64,000 nucleotides of DNA from Nematostella vectensis (GCF_932526225.1 NC_064041.1:8368313-8432312), one strand, 5' to 3'. Counted from the first letter of the stretch, positions 11,408 through 23,276 are shown. Notes: a model not told the origin generated them from the letters alone. Made by a program: numbers and translations.

Positions 11408-11605
11408 GATTTTTTCGCTTGGTAAAGAGAAATCCATTTTTTAGGCAATTTCGACTAAGTTAGAGTGCAAATAATGCCTTTTGGAATGATAAAAAGCGTT
11501 TTAGAATTTGATTTTCAACCACCTCAGAAGACAGGTCTTATCAATCAAATCGACACGAATTTATTTTTTACTGTATCTGGAAATATTCTGCTGCTAAACA
11601 GGAAG

Positions 11606-11676
11606 GCTCTGGTGGTTCAGTGGTAGAATTCTCGCCTGCCACGCTGGAGGCCCGGGTTCGATTCCCGGCCAGTGCA
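11606..11676 (+). tRNA. tRNA-Gly(GCC)
   Basis: A3 to T (GCTCTGG) and CACGCTGG change in the anticodon stem. Confidence 0.86.
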
Positions 11677-11840
11677 ATATTTATTTTGTTTTTGGCTGGA
11701 AAACATCAAATGCAAATGTCAGTACCTATATTTTCTATTAAACTCCTGTGTTGTGTACTTAAATCGGTAAACTGTAGATTAAAAGCATAGCTTTAACACA
11801 AGAAACAAAACCGAATTTCCTCCCCAATGCTTCTGTGGTC

Positions 11841-11912
11841 AGCAGAGTGGCGCAGTGGAAGCGTGCTGGGCCCATAACCCAGAGGTCCGAGGATCGAAAC
11901 CTTGCTCTGCTA
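11841..11912 (+). tRNA. tRNA-iMet(CAT)
   Basis: Consensus copy. Confidence 0.96.
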
Positions 11913-12167
11913 GAGGTGCGCCATTTTTTTGGCGCTGATATCAAGAAGATAAACAAACATTAGCAATTGTATTCGAGCCAAAAAAGATTGTGTTTGTACA
12001 AAATTTCAAAACTACTCGCGCAAAATTATAGAGACTCTCTTGCAAGCTAAAAACTTTGTTTGATTGTTTTCAATGTGTCTTTATGATTTTGCGTTTGTAT
12101 TTAAATATCCTGGAAAACAGTTCAGAATCAGCCATATGCAGCTTCATGTGGTTTAGTTCTGATTACT

Positions 12168-12240
12168 GGGGGATTAGCTCAAATGGTAGAGCGCCCGCTT
12201 AGCATGCGGGAGGTACCGGAATCGATACCCGGATTCTCCA
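12168..12240 (+). tRNA. tRNA-Ala(AGC)
   Basis: T stem reads CCGGAATCG. Confidence 0.92.
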
Positions 12241-12438
12241 GATTTTTTCGCTTGCTAAAGAGAAATCCATTTTTTAGGCAATTTCGACTAAGTTAGACTG
12301 CAAATAATGCCTATTGGAATAATAAAAAGCGTTTTAGAATTTGATTTTAAACCACCTCAGAAGACATGTCTTATCAATCAAATCGACACGAATTTATTTT
12401 TTACTGTATCTGGAAATATTCTGCTGCTAAACAGGAAG

Positions 12439-12508
12439 GCAGTGGTGGTTCAATGGTAGAATTCTCGCCTGCCACGCGGGAGGCCCGGGTTCGGTTCCGG
12501 CCATTGCA
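12439..12508 (+). tRNA. tRNA-Gly(GCC), 70 nt
   Basis: One base short in the T arm (GGTTCCGG) and D-arm/acceptor changes. Probably weak or inactive. Confidence 0.75.
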
Positions 12509-12672
12509 ATGTTTATTTTGTTTTTGGCTGGAAAACATCAAATGCAAATGTCAGTACCTATATTTTCTATTAAACTCCTGTGTTGTGTACTTAAATCGGT
12601 AAACTGTAGATTAAAAGCATAGCTTTAACACAAGAAACAAAACCGAATTTCCTCCCCAATGCTTCTGTGGTC

Positions 12673-12744
12673 AGCAGAGTGGCGCAGTGGAAGCGTGCTG
12701 GGCCCATAACCCAGAGGTCCGATGATCGAAACCTTGCTCTGCTA
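12673..12744 (+). tRNA. tRNA-iMet(CAT)
   Basis: T stem CGATG variant. Confidence 0.9.
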
Positions 12745-13000
12745 GAGGTGCGTCATTTTTTTGGCGCTGATATCAAGAAGAAAAGCAAAACATTAGCAAT
12801 TGTATTCGAGCCAATAAAGATTGTGTTTGTACAAAATTTCAAAACTACTCGCGCAAAATTATAGAGACTCTCTTGCAAGCTAAAAACTTTGTTTGATTGT
12901 TTTCAATGTGTCTTTATGATTTTGCGTTTGTTTTTAAATATCCTGGAAAACAGTTCAGAATCAGCCATATGCAGCTTCATGTGGTTTAGTTCTGATTACT

Positions 13001-13073
13001 GGGGGATTAGCTCAAATGGTAGAGCGCCCGCTTAGCATGCGGGAGGTACCGGGATCGATACCCGGATTCTCCA
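13001..13073 (+). tRNA. tRNA-Ala(AGC)
   Basis: Consensus copy. Confidence 0.96.
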
Positions 13074-13270
13074 GATTTTTTCGCTTGGTAAAGAGAAATC
13101 CATTTTTTAGGCAATTTCGACTAAGTTAGAGTGCAAATAATGCCTATTGGAATAATAAAAAGTGTTTAGAATTTGATTTTCAACCACCTCAGAAGACAGG
13201 TCTTATCAATCAAATCGACACGAATTTATTTTGTACTGTATCTGGAAATATTCTGCTGCTAAACAGGAAG

Positions 13271-13341
13271 GCACTGGTGGTTCAGTGGTAGAATTCTCGC
13301 CTGCCACGCGGGAGACCCGGGTTCGATTCCCGGCCAGTGCA
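13271..13341 (+). tRNA. tRNA-Gly(GCC)
   Basis: GAGACC lineage. Confidence 0.95.
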
Positions 13342-13506
13342 ATGTTTATTTTGTTTTTGGCTGGAAAAACATCAAATGCAAATGTCAGTACCTATATTTT
13401 CTATTAAACTCCTGTGTTGTGTACTTTAATCGGTAAACTGTAAATTAAAAGCATAGCTTTAACACAAGAAACAAAACCGAATTTCCTCCCCAATGCTTCT
13501 GTGGTC

Positions 13507-13578
13507 AGCAGAGTGGCGCAGTGGAAGCGTGCTGGGCCCATAACCCAGAGGTCCGAGGATCGAAACCTTGCTCTGCTA
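13507..13578 (+). tRNA. tRNA-iMet(CAT)
   Basis: Consensus copy. Confidence 0.96.
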
Positions 13579-13834
13579 GAGGTGCGTCATTTTTTTGGCG
13601 CTGATATCAAGAAGAAAAGCAAAACATTAGCAATTGTATTCGAGCCAATAAAGATTGTGTTTGTACAAAATTTCAAAACTACTCGCGCAAAATTATAGAG
13701 ACTCTCTTGCAAGCTAAAAACTTTGTTTGATTGTTTTCAATGTGTTTTTATGATTTTGCGTTTGTATTTAAATATCCTGGAAAACAGTTCAGAATCAGCC
13801 ATATGCAGCTTCATGTGGTTTAGTTCTGATTACT

Positions 13835-13907
13835 GTGGGATTAGCTCAAATGGTAGAGCGCCCGCTTAGCATGCGGGAGGTACCGGGATCGATACCCGGA
13901 TTCTCCA
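13835..13907 (+). tRNA. tRNA-Ala(AGC)
   Basis: G2 to T in the acceptor stem. Confidence 0.9.
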
Positions 13908-14105
13908 GATTTTTTCGCTTGGTAAAGAGAAATCCATTTTTTAGGCAATTTCGACTAAGTTAGAGTGCAAATAATGCCTATTGGAATAATAAAAAGTGTT
14001 TTAGAATTTGATTTTCAACCACCTCAGAAGACAGGTCTTATCAATCAAATCGACACAAATTTATTTTGTACTGTATCTGGAAATATTCTGCTGCTAAACA
14101 GGAAG

Positions 14106-14176
14106 GCACTGGTGGTTCAGTGGTAGAATTCTCGCCTGCCACGCGGGAGGCCCGGGTTCGATTCCCGGCCAGTGCA
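14106..14176 (+). tRNA. tRNA-Gly(GCC)
   Basis: Consensus copy. Confidence 0.96.
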
Positions 14177-14340
14177 ATGTTTATTTTGTTTTTGGCTGGA
14201 AAACATCAAATGCAAATGTCAGTACCTATATTTTCTATTAAACTCCTGTGTTGTGTACTTAAATCGGTAAACTGTAGATTAAAAGCATAGCTTAAACACA
14301 AGAAACAAAACCGATTTTCCTCCTCAATCCTTCTGTGGTC

Positions 14341-14412
14341 AGCAGAGTGGCGCAGTGGAAGCGTGCTTGGCCCATAACCCAGAGGTCCGATGATCGAAAT
14401 CTTGCTCTGCTA
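14341..14412 (+). tRNA. tRNA-iMet(CAT)
   Basis: G28 to T plus CGATG/TCTTG T-stem changes. Ala remnant follows at 14459-14470. Confidence 0.78.
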
Positions 14413-14668
14413 GAGGTGCGTCATTTTTTTGGCGCTGATATCAAGAAGAGAAACAACACCGGATTCTCCAGATTTTTTCGCTTTGTAAAGAGAAATCCAT
14501 TTTTTAGGCAATTTCGACTAAGTTAGAGTGCAAATAATGCCTATTGGAATAATAAAAAGTGTTTTAGAATTTGATTTTCAACCACCTCAGAAGACAGGTC
14601 TTATCAATCAAATCGACACGAATTTATTTTGTACTGTATCTGGAAATATTCTGCTGCTAAACAGGAAG

Positions 14669-14717
14669 GCACTGCTGGTTCAGTGGTAGAATTTTCGCCT
14701 GCCACGCGGGAGGCACG
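14669..14717 (+). pseudogene. tRNA-Gly 5' fragment
   Basis: 49-nt fragment at the standard junction. Confidence 0.92.
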
Positions 14718-14744
14718 ATTTTCCTTCCAAAGGCTTCAATGGTT

Positions 14745-14816
14745 AGCAGAGTGGCGCAGTGGAAGCGTGCTGGGCCCATAACCCAGAGGTCCAAGGATCG
14801 AAACCTTGCTCTGCTA
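14745..14816 (+). tRNA. tRNA-iMet(CAT)
   Basis: CAAGG T-stem lineage. Confidence 0.95.
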
Positions 14817-15071
14817 GAGGTGCGTCATTTTTTTGGCGCTGATATCAAGAAGATTTACAAACATTAGCAATTGTATTCGAGCCAAAAAAGATTGTGTTTG
14901 TACAAAATTTCAAAACTACTCGCGCAAAATTATAGAGACTCTCTTGCAAGCTAAAAACTTTGTTTGATTGTTTTCAATGTGTCTTTATGATTTTGCGTTT
15001 GTATTTAAATATAATGGAAAACAGTTCAGAATCAGCCATATGCAGCTTCATGTGGTTTAGTTCTGAGTACT

Positions 15072-15144
15072 GGGGGATTAGCTCAAATGGTAGAGCGCCC
15101 GCTTAGCATGCGGGAGGTACCGGGATCGATACCCGGATTCTCCA
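15072..15144 (+). tRNA. tRNA-Ala(AGC)
   Basis: Consensus copy. Confidence 0.96.
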
Positions 15145-15342
15145 GATTTTTTCGCTTGGTAAAGAGAAATCCATTTTTTAGGCAATTTCGACTAAGTTAG
15201 AGTGCAAATAATGCCTATTGGAATAATAAAAAGCGTTTTAGAATTTGATTGTCAACCACCTCAGAAGACAGGTCTTATCAATCAAATCGACACGAATTTA
15301 TTTTGTACTGTATCTGGAAATATTGTGCTGCTAAACAGGAAG

Positions 15343-15413
15343 GCACTGGTGGTTCCGTGGTAGAAATCTCGCCTGCCACGCGGGAGGCCCGGGTTCGGTT
15401 CCCGGCCAGTGCA
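15343..15413 (+). tRNA. tRNA-Gly(GCC)
   Basis: GTTCCGTGG and AAATCTCG changes. B box GTTCGGTTCC. Confidence 0.86.
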
Positions 15414-15578
15414 ATGTTTATTTTGTTTTTGGCTGGAAAAACATCAAATGCAAATGTCAGTACCTATATTTTCTATTAAACTCCTGTGTTGTGTACTTAA
15501 ATCGGTAAACTGTAAATTAAAAGCATAGCTTTAACACAAGAAACAAAACCGAATTTCCTCCCCAATGCTTCTGTGGTC

Positions 15579-15650
15579 AGCAGAGAGGCGCAGTGGAAGC
15601 GTGCTGGGCCCATAACCCAGAGGTCCGAGGATCGAAACCTTGCTCTGCTA
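15579..15650 (+). tRNA. tRNA-iMet(CAT)
   Basis: T8 to A lineage. Confidence 0.88.
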
Positions 15651-15906
15651 GAGGTGCGTCATTTTTTTGGCGCTGATATCAAGAAGAGAAACAAAACATT
15701 AGCAATTGTATTCGAGCCAATGAAGATTGTGTTTGTACAAAATTTCAAAACTACTCGCGCAAAATTATAGAGACTCTCTTGCAAGCTAAAAACTTTGTTT
15801 GATTGTTTTCAATTTGTCTTTATGATTTTGCGTTTGTATTTAAATATCCTGGAAAACAGTTCAGAATCAGCCGTATGCAGCTTCATGTGGTTTAGTTCTG
15901 ATTACT

Positions 15907-15979
15907 GGGGGATTAGCTCAAATGGTAGAGCGCCCGCTTAGCATGCGGGAGGTACCGGGATCGATACCCGGATTCTCCA
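15907..15979 (+). tRNA. tRNA-Ala(AGC)
   Basis: Consensus copy. Confidence 0.96.
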
Positions 15980-16177
15980 GATTTTTTCGCTTGGTAAAGA
16001 GAAATCCATTTTTTAGGCAATTTCGACTAAGTTAGAGTGCAAATAATGCCTATTGGAATAATAAAAAGCGTTTTAGAATTTGATTGTCAACCACCTCAGA
16101 AGACAGGTCTTATCAATCAAATCGACACGAATTTATTTTGTACTGTATCTGGAAATATTCTGCTGCTAAACAGGAAG

Positions 16178-16248
16178 GCACTGGTGGTTCAGTGGTAGAA
16201 TTCTCGCCTGCCACGCGGGAGACCCGTGTTCGATTCCCGGCCAGTGCA
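16178..16248 (+). tRNA. tRNA-Gly(GCC)
   Basis: T stem ACCCGTG for ACCCGGG. Confidence 0.92.
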
Positions 16249-16413
16249 ATGTTTATTTTGTTTTTGGCTGGAAAAACATCAAATGCAAATGTCAGTACCT
16301 ATATTTTCTATTAAACTCCTGTGTTGTGTACTTAAATCGGTAAACTGTAGATTAAAAGCATAGCTTTAACACAAGAAACAAAACTGAATTTCCTCCCCAA
16401 TGCTTCTGTGGTC

Positions 16414-16485
16414 AGCAGAGTGGCGCAGTGGAAGCGTGCTGGGCCCATAACCCAGAGGTCCGAGGATCGAAACCTTGCTCTGCTA
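16414..16485 (+). tRNA. tRNA-iMet(CAT)
   Basis: Consensus gene. Ala remnant follows at 16532-16543. Confidence 0.95.
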
Positions 16486-16741
16486 GAGGTGCGTCAATTT
16501 TTTGGCGCTGATATCGAGAAGAGAAACAACACCGGATTCTCCAGATTTTTTCGCTTTGTAAAGAGAAATCCATTTTTTAGGCAATTTCGACTAAGTTAGA
16601 GTGCAAATAATGCCTATTGGAATAATAAAAAGTGTTTTAGAATTTGATTTTCAACCACCTCAGAAGACAGGTCTTATCAATCAAATCGACACGAATTTAT
16701 TTTGTACTGTATCTGGAAATATTCTGCTGCTAAACAGGAAG

Positions 16742-16790
16742 GCACTGCTGGTTCAGTGGTAGAATTTTCGCCTGCCACGCGGGAGGCCCG
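16742..16790 (+). pseudogene. tRNA-Gly 5' fragment
   Basis: 49-nt fragment at the standard junction. Confidence 0.92.
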
Positions 16791-16817
16791 ATTTTCCTTC
16801 CAAAGGCTTCAATGGTT

Positions 16818-16889
16818 AGCAGAGTGGCGCAGTGGAAGCGTGCTGGGCCCATAACCCAGAGGTCCAAGGATCGAAACCTTGCTCTGCTA
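16818..16889 (+). tRNA. tRNA-iMet(CAT)
   Basis: CAAGG T-stem lineage. Confidence 0.95.
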
Positions 16890-17144
16890 GAGGTGCGTCA
16901 TTTTTTTGGCGCTGATATCAAGAAGATTTACAAACATTAGCAATTGTATTCGAGCCAAAAAAGATTGTGTTTGTACAAAATTTCAAAACTACTCGCGCAA
17001 AATTATAGAGACTCTCTTGCAAGCTAAAAACTTTGTTTGATTGTTTTCAATGTGTCTTTATGATTTTGCGTTTGTATTTAAATATAATGGAAAACAGTTC
17101 AGAATCAGCCATATGCAGCTTCATGTGGTTTAGTTCTGAGTACT

Positions 17145-17217
17145 GGGGGATTAGCTCAAATGGTAGAGCGCCCGCTTAGCATGCGGGAGGTACCGGGATC
17201 GATACCCGGATTCTCCA
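17145..17217 (+). tRNA. tRNA-Ala(AGC)
   Basis: Consensus copy. Confidence 0.96.
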
Positions 17218-17415
17218 GATTTTTTCGCTTGGTAAAGAGAAATCCATTTTTTAGGCAATTTCGACTAAGTTAGAGTGCAAATAATGCCTATTGGAATAAT
17301 AAAAAGCGTTTTAGAATTTGATTGTCAACCACCTCAGAAGACAGGTCTTATCAATCAAATCGACACGAATTTATTTTGTACTGTATCTGGAAATATTGTG
17401 CTGCTAAACAGGAAG

Positions 17416-17486
17416 GCACTGGTGGTTCAGTGGTAGAAATCTCGCCTGCCACGCGGGAGGCCCGGGTTCGGTTCCCGGCCAGTGCA
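17416..17486 (+). tRNA. tRNA-Gly(GCC)
   Basis: AAATCTCG D-arm change. B box GTTCGGTTCC. Confidence 0.9.
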
Positions 17487-17651
17487 ATGTTTATTTTGTT
17501 TTTGGCTGGAAAAACATCAAATGCAAATGTCAGTACCTATATTTTCTATTAAACTCCTGTGTTGTGTACTTAAATCGGTAAACTGTAAATTAAAAGCATA
17601 GCTTTAACACAAGAAACAAAACCGAATTTCCTCCCCAATGCTTCTGTGGTC

Positions 17652-17723
17652 AGCAGAGAGGCGCAGTGGAAGCGTGCTGGGCCCATAACCCAGAGGTCCG
17701 AGGATCGAAACCTTGCTCTGCTA
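17652..17723 (+). tRNA. tRNA-iMet(CAT)
   Basis: T8 to A lineage. Confidence 0.88.
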
Positions 17724-17979
17724 GAGGTGCGTCATTTTTTTGGCGCTGATATCAAGAAGAGAAACAAAACATTAGCAATTGTATTCGAGCCAATGAAGAT
17801 TGTGTTTGTACAAAATTTCAAAACTACTCGCGCAAAATTATAGAGACTCTCTTGCAAGCTAAAAACTTTGTTTGATTGTTTTCAATTTGTCTTTATGATT
17901 TTGCGTTTGTATTTAAATATCCTGGAAAACAGTTCAGAATCAGCCGTATGCAGCTTCATGTGGTTTAGTTCTGATTACT

Positions 17980-18052
17980 GGGGGATTAGCTCAAATGGTA
18001 GAGCGCCCGCTTAGCATGCGGGAGGTACCGGGATCGATACCCGGATTCTCCA
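17980..18052 (+). tRNA. tRNA-Ala(AGC)
   Basis: Consensus copy. Confidence 0.96.
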
Positions 18053-18250
18053 GATTTTTTCGCTTGGTAAAGAGAAATCCATTTTTTAGGCAATTTCGAC
18101 TAAGTTAGAGTGCAAATAATGCCTATTGGAATAATAAAAAGCGTTTTAGAATTTGATTGTCAACCACCTCAGAAGACAGGTCTTATCAATCAAATCGACA
18201 CGAATTTATTTTGTACTGTATCTGGAAATATACTGCTGCTAAACAGGAAG

Positions 18251-18321
18251 GCACTGGTGGTTCAGTGGTAGAATTCTCGCCTGCCACGCGGGAGACCCGT
18301 GTTCGATTCCCGGCCAGTGCA
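18251..18321 (+). tRNA. tRNA-Gly(GCC)
   Basis: ACCCGTG T-stem variant. Confidence 0.92.
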
Positions 18322-18486
18322 ATGTTTATTTTGTTTTTGGCTGGAAAAACATCAAATGCAAATGTCAGTACCTATATTTTCTATTAAACTCCTGTGTTGT
18401 GTACTTAAATCGGTAAACTGTAGATTAAAAGCATAGCTTTAACACAAGAAACAAAACTGAATTTCCTCCCCAATGCTTCTGTGGTC

Positions 18487-18558
18487 AGCAGAGTGGCGCA
18501 GTGGAAGCGTGCTGGGCCCATAACCCAGAGGTCCGAGGATCGAAACCTTGCTCTGCTA
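18487..18558 (+). tRNA. tRNA-iMet(CAT)
   Basis: Consensus. Ala remnant follows at 18605-18616. Confidence 0.95.
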
Positions 18559-18814
18559 GAGGTGCGTCAATTTTTTGGCGCTGATATCAAGAAGAGAAAC
18601 AACACCGGATTCTCCAGATTTTTTCGCTTTGTAAAGAGAAATCCATTTTTTAGGCAATTTCGACTAAGTTAGAGTGCAAATAATGCCTATTGGAATAATA
18701 AAAAGTGTTTTAGAATTTGATTTTCAACCACCTCAGAAGACAGGTCTTATCAATCAAATCGACACGAATTTATTTTGTACTGTATCTGGAAATATTCTGC
18801 TGCTAAACAGGAAG

Positions 18815-18863
18815 GCACTGCTGGTTCAGTGGTAGAATTTTCGCCTGCCACGCGGGAGGCCCG
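18815..18863 (+). pseudogene. tRNA-Gly 5' fragment
   Basis: 49-nt fragment at the standard junction. Confidence 0.92.
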
Positions 18864-18890
18864 ATTTTCCTTCCAAAGGCTTCAATGGTT

Positions 18891-18962
18891 AGCAGAGTGG
18901 CGCAGTGGAAGCGTGCTGGGCCCATAACCCAGAGGTCCAAGGATCGAAACCTTGCTCTGCTA
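18891..18962 (+). tRNA. tRNA-iMet(CAT)
   Basis: CAAGG T-stem lineage. Confidence 0.95.
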
Positions 18963-19217
18963 GAGGTGCGTCATTTTTTTGGCGCTGATATCAAGAAGAT
19001 TTACAAACATTAGCAATTGTATTCGAGCCAAAAAAGATTGTCTTTGTACAAAATTTCAAAACTACTCGCGCAAAATTATAGAGACTCTCTTGCAAGCTAA
19101 AAACTTTGTTTGATTGTTTTCAATGTGTCTTTATGATTTTGCGTTTGTATTTAAATATCCTGGAAAACAGTTCAGAATCAGCCATATGCAGCTTCATGTG
19201 GTTTAGTTCTGATTACT

Positions 19218-19290
19218 GGGGGATTAGCTCAAATGGTAGAGCGCCCGCTTAGCATGCGGGAGGTACCGGGATCGATACCCGGATTCTCCA
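19218..19290 (+). tRNA. tRNA-Ala(AGC)
   Basis: Consensus gene. Terminator region reads GAGTTTTTCGC. Confidence 0.95.
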
Positions 19291-19488
19291 GAGTTTTTCG
19301 CTTGGTAAAGAGAAATCCATTTTTTAGGCAATTTCGACTAAGTTAGACTGTAAATACCGCCTATTGGAATAATAAAAACCGTTTTAGAATTTGATTTTCA
19401 ACCACCTCAGAAGACAGGTCTTATCAATCAAATCGACACGAATTTATTTTTTACTGTATCTGGAAATATTCTGCTGCTAAACAGGAAG

Positions 19489-19559
19489 GCTCTGGTGGTT
19501 CAGTGGTAGAATTCTCGCCTGCCACGCTGGAGGCCCGGGTTCAATTCCCGGCCAGTGCA
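19489..19559 (+). tRNA. tRNA-Gly(GCC)
   Basis: A3 to T, CACGCTGG, and B box GTTCAATTCC. Confidence 0.84.
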
Positions 19560-19723
19560 ATATTTATTTTGTTTTTGGCTGGAAAACATCAAATGCAAAT
19601 GTCAGTACCTATATTTTCTATTAAACTCCTGTGTTGTGTACTTAAATCGGTAAACTGTAGATTAAAAGCATAGCTTTAACACAAGAAACAAAACCGAATT
19701 TCCTCCCCAATGCTTCTGTGGTC

Positions 19724-19795
19724 AGCAGAGTGGCGCAGTGGAAGCGTGCTGGGCCCATAACCCAGAGGTCCGAGGATCGAAACCTTGCTCTGCTA
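19724..19795 (+). tRNA. tRNA-iMet(CAT)
   Basis: Consensus copy. Confidence 0.96.
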
Positions 19796-20051
19796 GAGGT
19801 GCGTCATTTTTTTTGCGCTGATATCAAGAAGAAAAGCAAAACATTAGCAATTGTATTCGAGCCAATAAAGATTGTGTTTGTACAAAATTTCAAAACTACT
19901 CGCGCAAAATTATAGAGACTCTCTTGCAAGCTAAAAACTTTGTTTGATTGTTTTCAATGTGTCTTTATGATTTTGCGTTTGTATTTAAATATCCTGGAAA
20001 ACAGTTCAGAATCAGCCATATGCAGCTTCATGTGGTTTAGTTCTGATTATT

Positions 20052-20124
20052 GGGGGATTAGCGCAAATGGTAGAGCGCCCGCTTAGCATGCGGGAGGTAC
20101 CGGGATCGATACCCGGATTCTCCA
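20052..20124 (+). tRNA. tRNA-Ala(AGC)
   Basis: A box reads TAGCGCAAATGG (T to G). Confidence 0.9.
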
Positions 20125-20322
20125 GATTTTTTCGCTTGGTAAAGAGAAATCCATTTTTTAGGCAATTTCGACTAAGTTAGAGTGCAAATAATGCCTATTG
20201 GAATAATAAAAAGCGTTTTAGAATTTGATTTTCAACCACCTCAGAAGACAGGTCTTATCAATCAAATCGACACGAATTTATTTTGTACTGTATCTGGAAA
20301 TATTCTGCTGCTAAACAGGAAG

Positions 20323-20371
20323 GCACTGCTGGTTCAGTGGTAGAATTTTCGCCTGCCACGCGGGAGGCCCG
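20323..20371 (+). pseudogene. tRNA-Gly 5' fragment
   Basis: 49-nt fragment, here preceded by a full Ala gene. Confidence 0.92.
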
Positions 20372-20398
20372 ATTTTCCTTCCAAAGGCTTCAATGGTT

Positions 20399-20470
20399 AG
20401 CAGAGTGGCGCAGTGGAAGCGTGCTGGGCCCATAACCCAGAGGTCCAAGGATCGAAACCTTGCTCTGCTA
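20399..20470 (+). tRNA. tRNA-iMet(CAT)
   Basis: CAAGG T-stem lineage. Confidence 0.95.
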
Positions 20471-20725
20471 GAGGTGCGTCATTTTTTTGGCGCTGATATC
20501 AAGAAGATTTACAAACATTAGCAATTGTATTCGAGCCAAAAAAGATTGTCTTTGTACAAAATTTCAAAACTACTCGCGCAAAATTATAGAGACTCTCTTG
20601 CAAGCTAAAAACTTTGTTTGATTGTTTTCAATGTGTCTTTATGATTTTGCGTTTGTATTTAAATATCCTGGAAAACAGTTCAGAATCAGCCATATGCAGC
20701 TTCATGTGGTTTAGTTCTGATTACT

Positions 20726-20798
20726 GGGGGATTAGCTCAAATGGTAGAGCGCCCGCTTAGCATGCGGGAGGTACCGGGATCGATACCCGGATTCTCCA
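20726..20798 (+). tRNA. tRNA-Ala(AGC)
   Basis: Consensus copy. Confidence 0.96.
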
Positions 20799-20996
20799 GA
20801 GTTTTTCGCTTGGTAAAGAGAAATCCATTTTTTAGGCAATTTCGACTAAGTTAGACTGTAAATACCGCCTATTGGAATAATAAAAACCGTTTTAGAATTT
20901 GATTTTCAACCACCTCAGAAGACAGGTCTTATCAATCAAATCGACACGAATTTATTTTTTACTGTATCTGGAAATATTCTGCTGCTAAACAGGAAG

Positions 20997-21067
20997 GCTC
21001 TGGTGGTTCAGTGGTAGAATTCTCGCCTGCCACGCTGGAGGCCCGGGTTCAATTCCCGGCCAGTGCA
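20997..21067 (+). tRNA. tRNA-Gly(GCC)
   Basis: Same three changes as the copy at 19489. Confidence 0.84.
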
Positions 21068-21231
21068 ATATTTATTTTGTTTTTGGCTGGAAAACATCAA
21101 ATGCAAATGTCAGTACCTATATTTTCTATTAAACTCCTGTGTTGTGTACTTAAATCGGTAAACTGTAGATTAAAAGCATAGCTTTAACACAAGAAACAAA
21201 ACCGAATTTCCTCCCCAATGCTTCTGTGGTC

Positions 21232-21303
21232 AGCAGAGTGGCGCAGTGGAAGCGTGCTGGGCCCATAACCCAGAGGTCCGAGGATCGAAACCTTGCTCTG
21301 CTA
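21232..21303 (+). tRNA. tRNA-iMet(CAT)
   Basis: Consensus copy. Confidence 0.96.
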
Positions 21304-21558
21304 GAGTGCGTCATTTTTTTTGCGCTGATATCAAGAAGAAAAGCAAAACATTAGCAATTGTATTCGAGCCAATAAAGATTGTGTTTGTACAAAATTTCAA
21401 AACTACTCGCGCAAAATTATAGAGACTCTCTTGCAAGCTAAAAACTTTGTTTGATTGTTTTCAATGTGTCTTTATGATTTTGCGTTTGTATTTAAATATC
21501 CTGGAAAACAGTTCAGAATCAGCCATATGCAGCTTCATGTGGTTTAGTTCTGATTACT

Positions 21559-21631
21559 GGGGGATTAGCTCAAATGGTAGAGCGCCCGCTTAGCATGCGG
21601 GAGGTACCGGGATCGATACCCGGATTCTCCA
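21559..21631 (+). tRNA. tRNA-Ala(AGC)
   Basis: Consensus copy. Confidence 0.96.
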
Positions 21632-21829
21632 GATTTTTTCGCTTGCTAAAGAGAAATCCATTTTTTAGGCAATTTCGACTAAGTTAGACTGCAAATAATG
21701 CCTATTGGAATAATAAAAAGTGTTTTAGAATTTGATTTTCAACCACCTCAGAAGACAGGTCTTATCAATCAAATCGACACGAATTTATTTTGTACTGTAT
21801 CTGGAAATATTCTGCTGCTAAACAGGAAG

Positions 21830-21900
21830 GCACTGGTGGTTCAGTGGTAGAATTCTCGCCTGCCACGCGGGAGACCCGGGTTCGATTCCCGGCCAGTGCA
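21830..21900 (+). tRNA. tRNA-Gly(GCC)
   Basis: GAGACC lineage. Confidence 0.95.
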
Positions 21901-22064
21901 ATGTTTATTTTGTTTTTGGCTGGAAAACATCAAATGCAAATGTCAGTACCTATATTTTCTATTAAACTCCTGTGTTGTGTACTTAAATCGGTAAACTGTA
22001 AATTAAAAGCATAGCTTTAACACAAGAAACAAAACCGAATTTCCTCCCCAATGCTTCTGTGGTC

Positions 22065-22136
22065 AGCAGAGTGGCGCAGTGGAAACGTGCTGGGCCCATA
22101 ACCCAGAGGTCCGATGATCGAAACCTTGCTCTGCTA
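22065..22136 (+). tRNA. tRNA-iMet(CAT)
   Basis: G21 to A and CGATG T stem. Confidence 0.86.
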
Positions 22137-22392
22137 GAGGTGCGTCATTTTTTTGGCGCTGATATCAAGAAGAGAAACAAAACATTAGCAATTGTATTCG
22201 AGCCAATGAAGATTGTGTTTGTACAAAATTTCAAAACTACTCGCGCAAAATTATAGAGACTCTCTTGCAAGCTAAAAACTTTGTTTGATTGTTTTCAATG
22301 TGTCTTTATGATTTTGCGTTTGTATTTAAATATCCTGGAAAACAGTTCAGAATCAGCCGTATGCAGCTTCATGTGGTTTAGTTCTGATTACT

Positions 22393-22465
22393 GGGGGATT
22401 AGCTCAAATGGTAGAGCGCCCGCTTAGCATGCGGGAGGTACCGGGATCGATACCCGGATTCTCCA
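22393..22465 (+). tRNA. tRNA-Ala(AGC)
   Basis: Consensus copy. Confidence 0.96.
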
Positions 22466-22663
22466 GATTTTTTCGCTTGGTAAAGAGAAATCCATTTTTT
22501 AGGCAATTTCGACTAAGTTAGAGTGCAAATAATGCCTATTGGAATAATAAAAAGCGTTTTAGAATTTGATTGTCAACCACCTCAGAAGACAGGTCTTATC
22601 AATCAAATCGACACGAATTTATTTTGTACTGTATCTGGAAATATTCTGCTGCTAAACAGGAAG

Positions 22664-22734
22664 GCACTGGTGGTTCAGTGGTAGAATTCTCGCCTGCCAC
22701 GCGGGAGACCCGTGTTCGATTCCCGGCCAGTGCA
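22664..22734 (+). tRNA. tRNA-Gly(GCC)
   Basis: ACCCGTG variant, duplicate of 16178 at +6486. Confidence 0.92.
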
Positions 22735-22899
22735 ATGTTTATTTTGTTTTTGGCTGGAAAAACATCAAATGCAAATGTCAGTACCTATATTTTCTATTAA
22801 ACTCCTGTGTTGTGTACTTAAATCGGTAAACTGTAGATTAAAAGCATAGCTTTAACACAAGAAACAAAACTGAATTTCCTCCCCAATGCTTCTGTGGTC

Positions 22900-22971
22900 A
22901 GCAGAGTGGCGCAGTGGAAGCGTGCTGGGCCCATAACCCAGAGGTCCGAGGATCGAAACCTTGCTCTGCTA
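22900..22971 (+). tRNA. tRNA-iMet(CAT)
   Basis: Consensus. Ala remnant follows at 23018-23029. Confidence 0.95.
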
Positions 22972-23227
22972 GAGGTGCGTCAATTTTTTGGCGCTGATAT
23001 CGAGAAGAGAAACAACACCGGATTCTCCAGATTTTTTCGCTTTGTAAAGAGAAATCCATTTTTTAGGCAATTTCGACTAAGTTAGAGTGCAAATAATGCC
23101 TATTGGAATAATAAAAAGTGTTTTAGAATTTGATTTTCAACCACCTCAGAAGACAGGTCTTATCAATCAAATCGACACGAATTTATTTTGTACTGTATCT
23201 GGAAATATTCTGCTGCTAAACAGGAAG

Positions 23228-23276
23228 GCACTGCTGGTTCAGTGGTAGAATTTTCGCCTGCCACGCGGGAGGCCCG
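23228..23276 (+). pseudogene. tRNA-Gly 5' fragment
   Basis: 49-nt fragment at the standard junction. Confidence 0.92.
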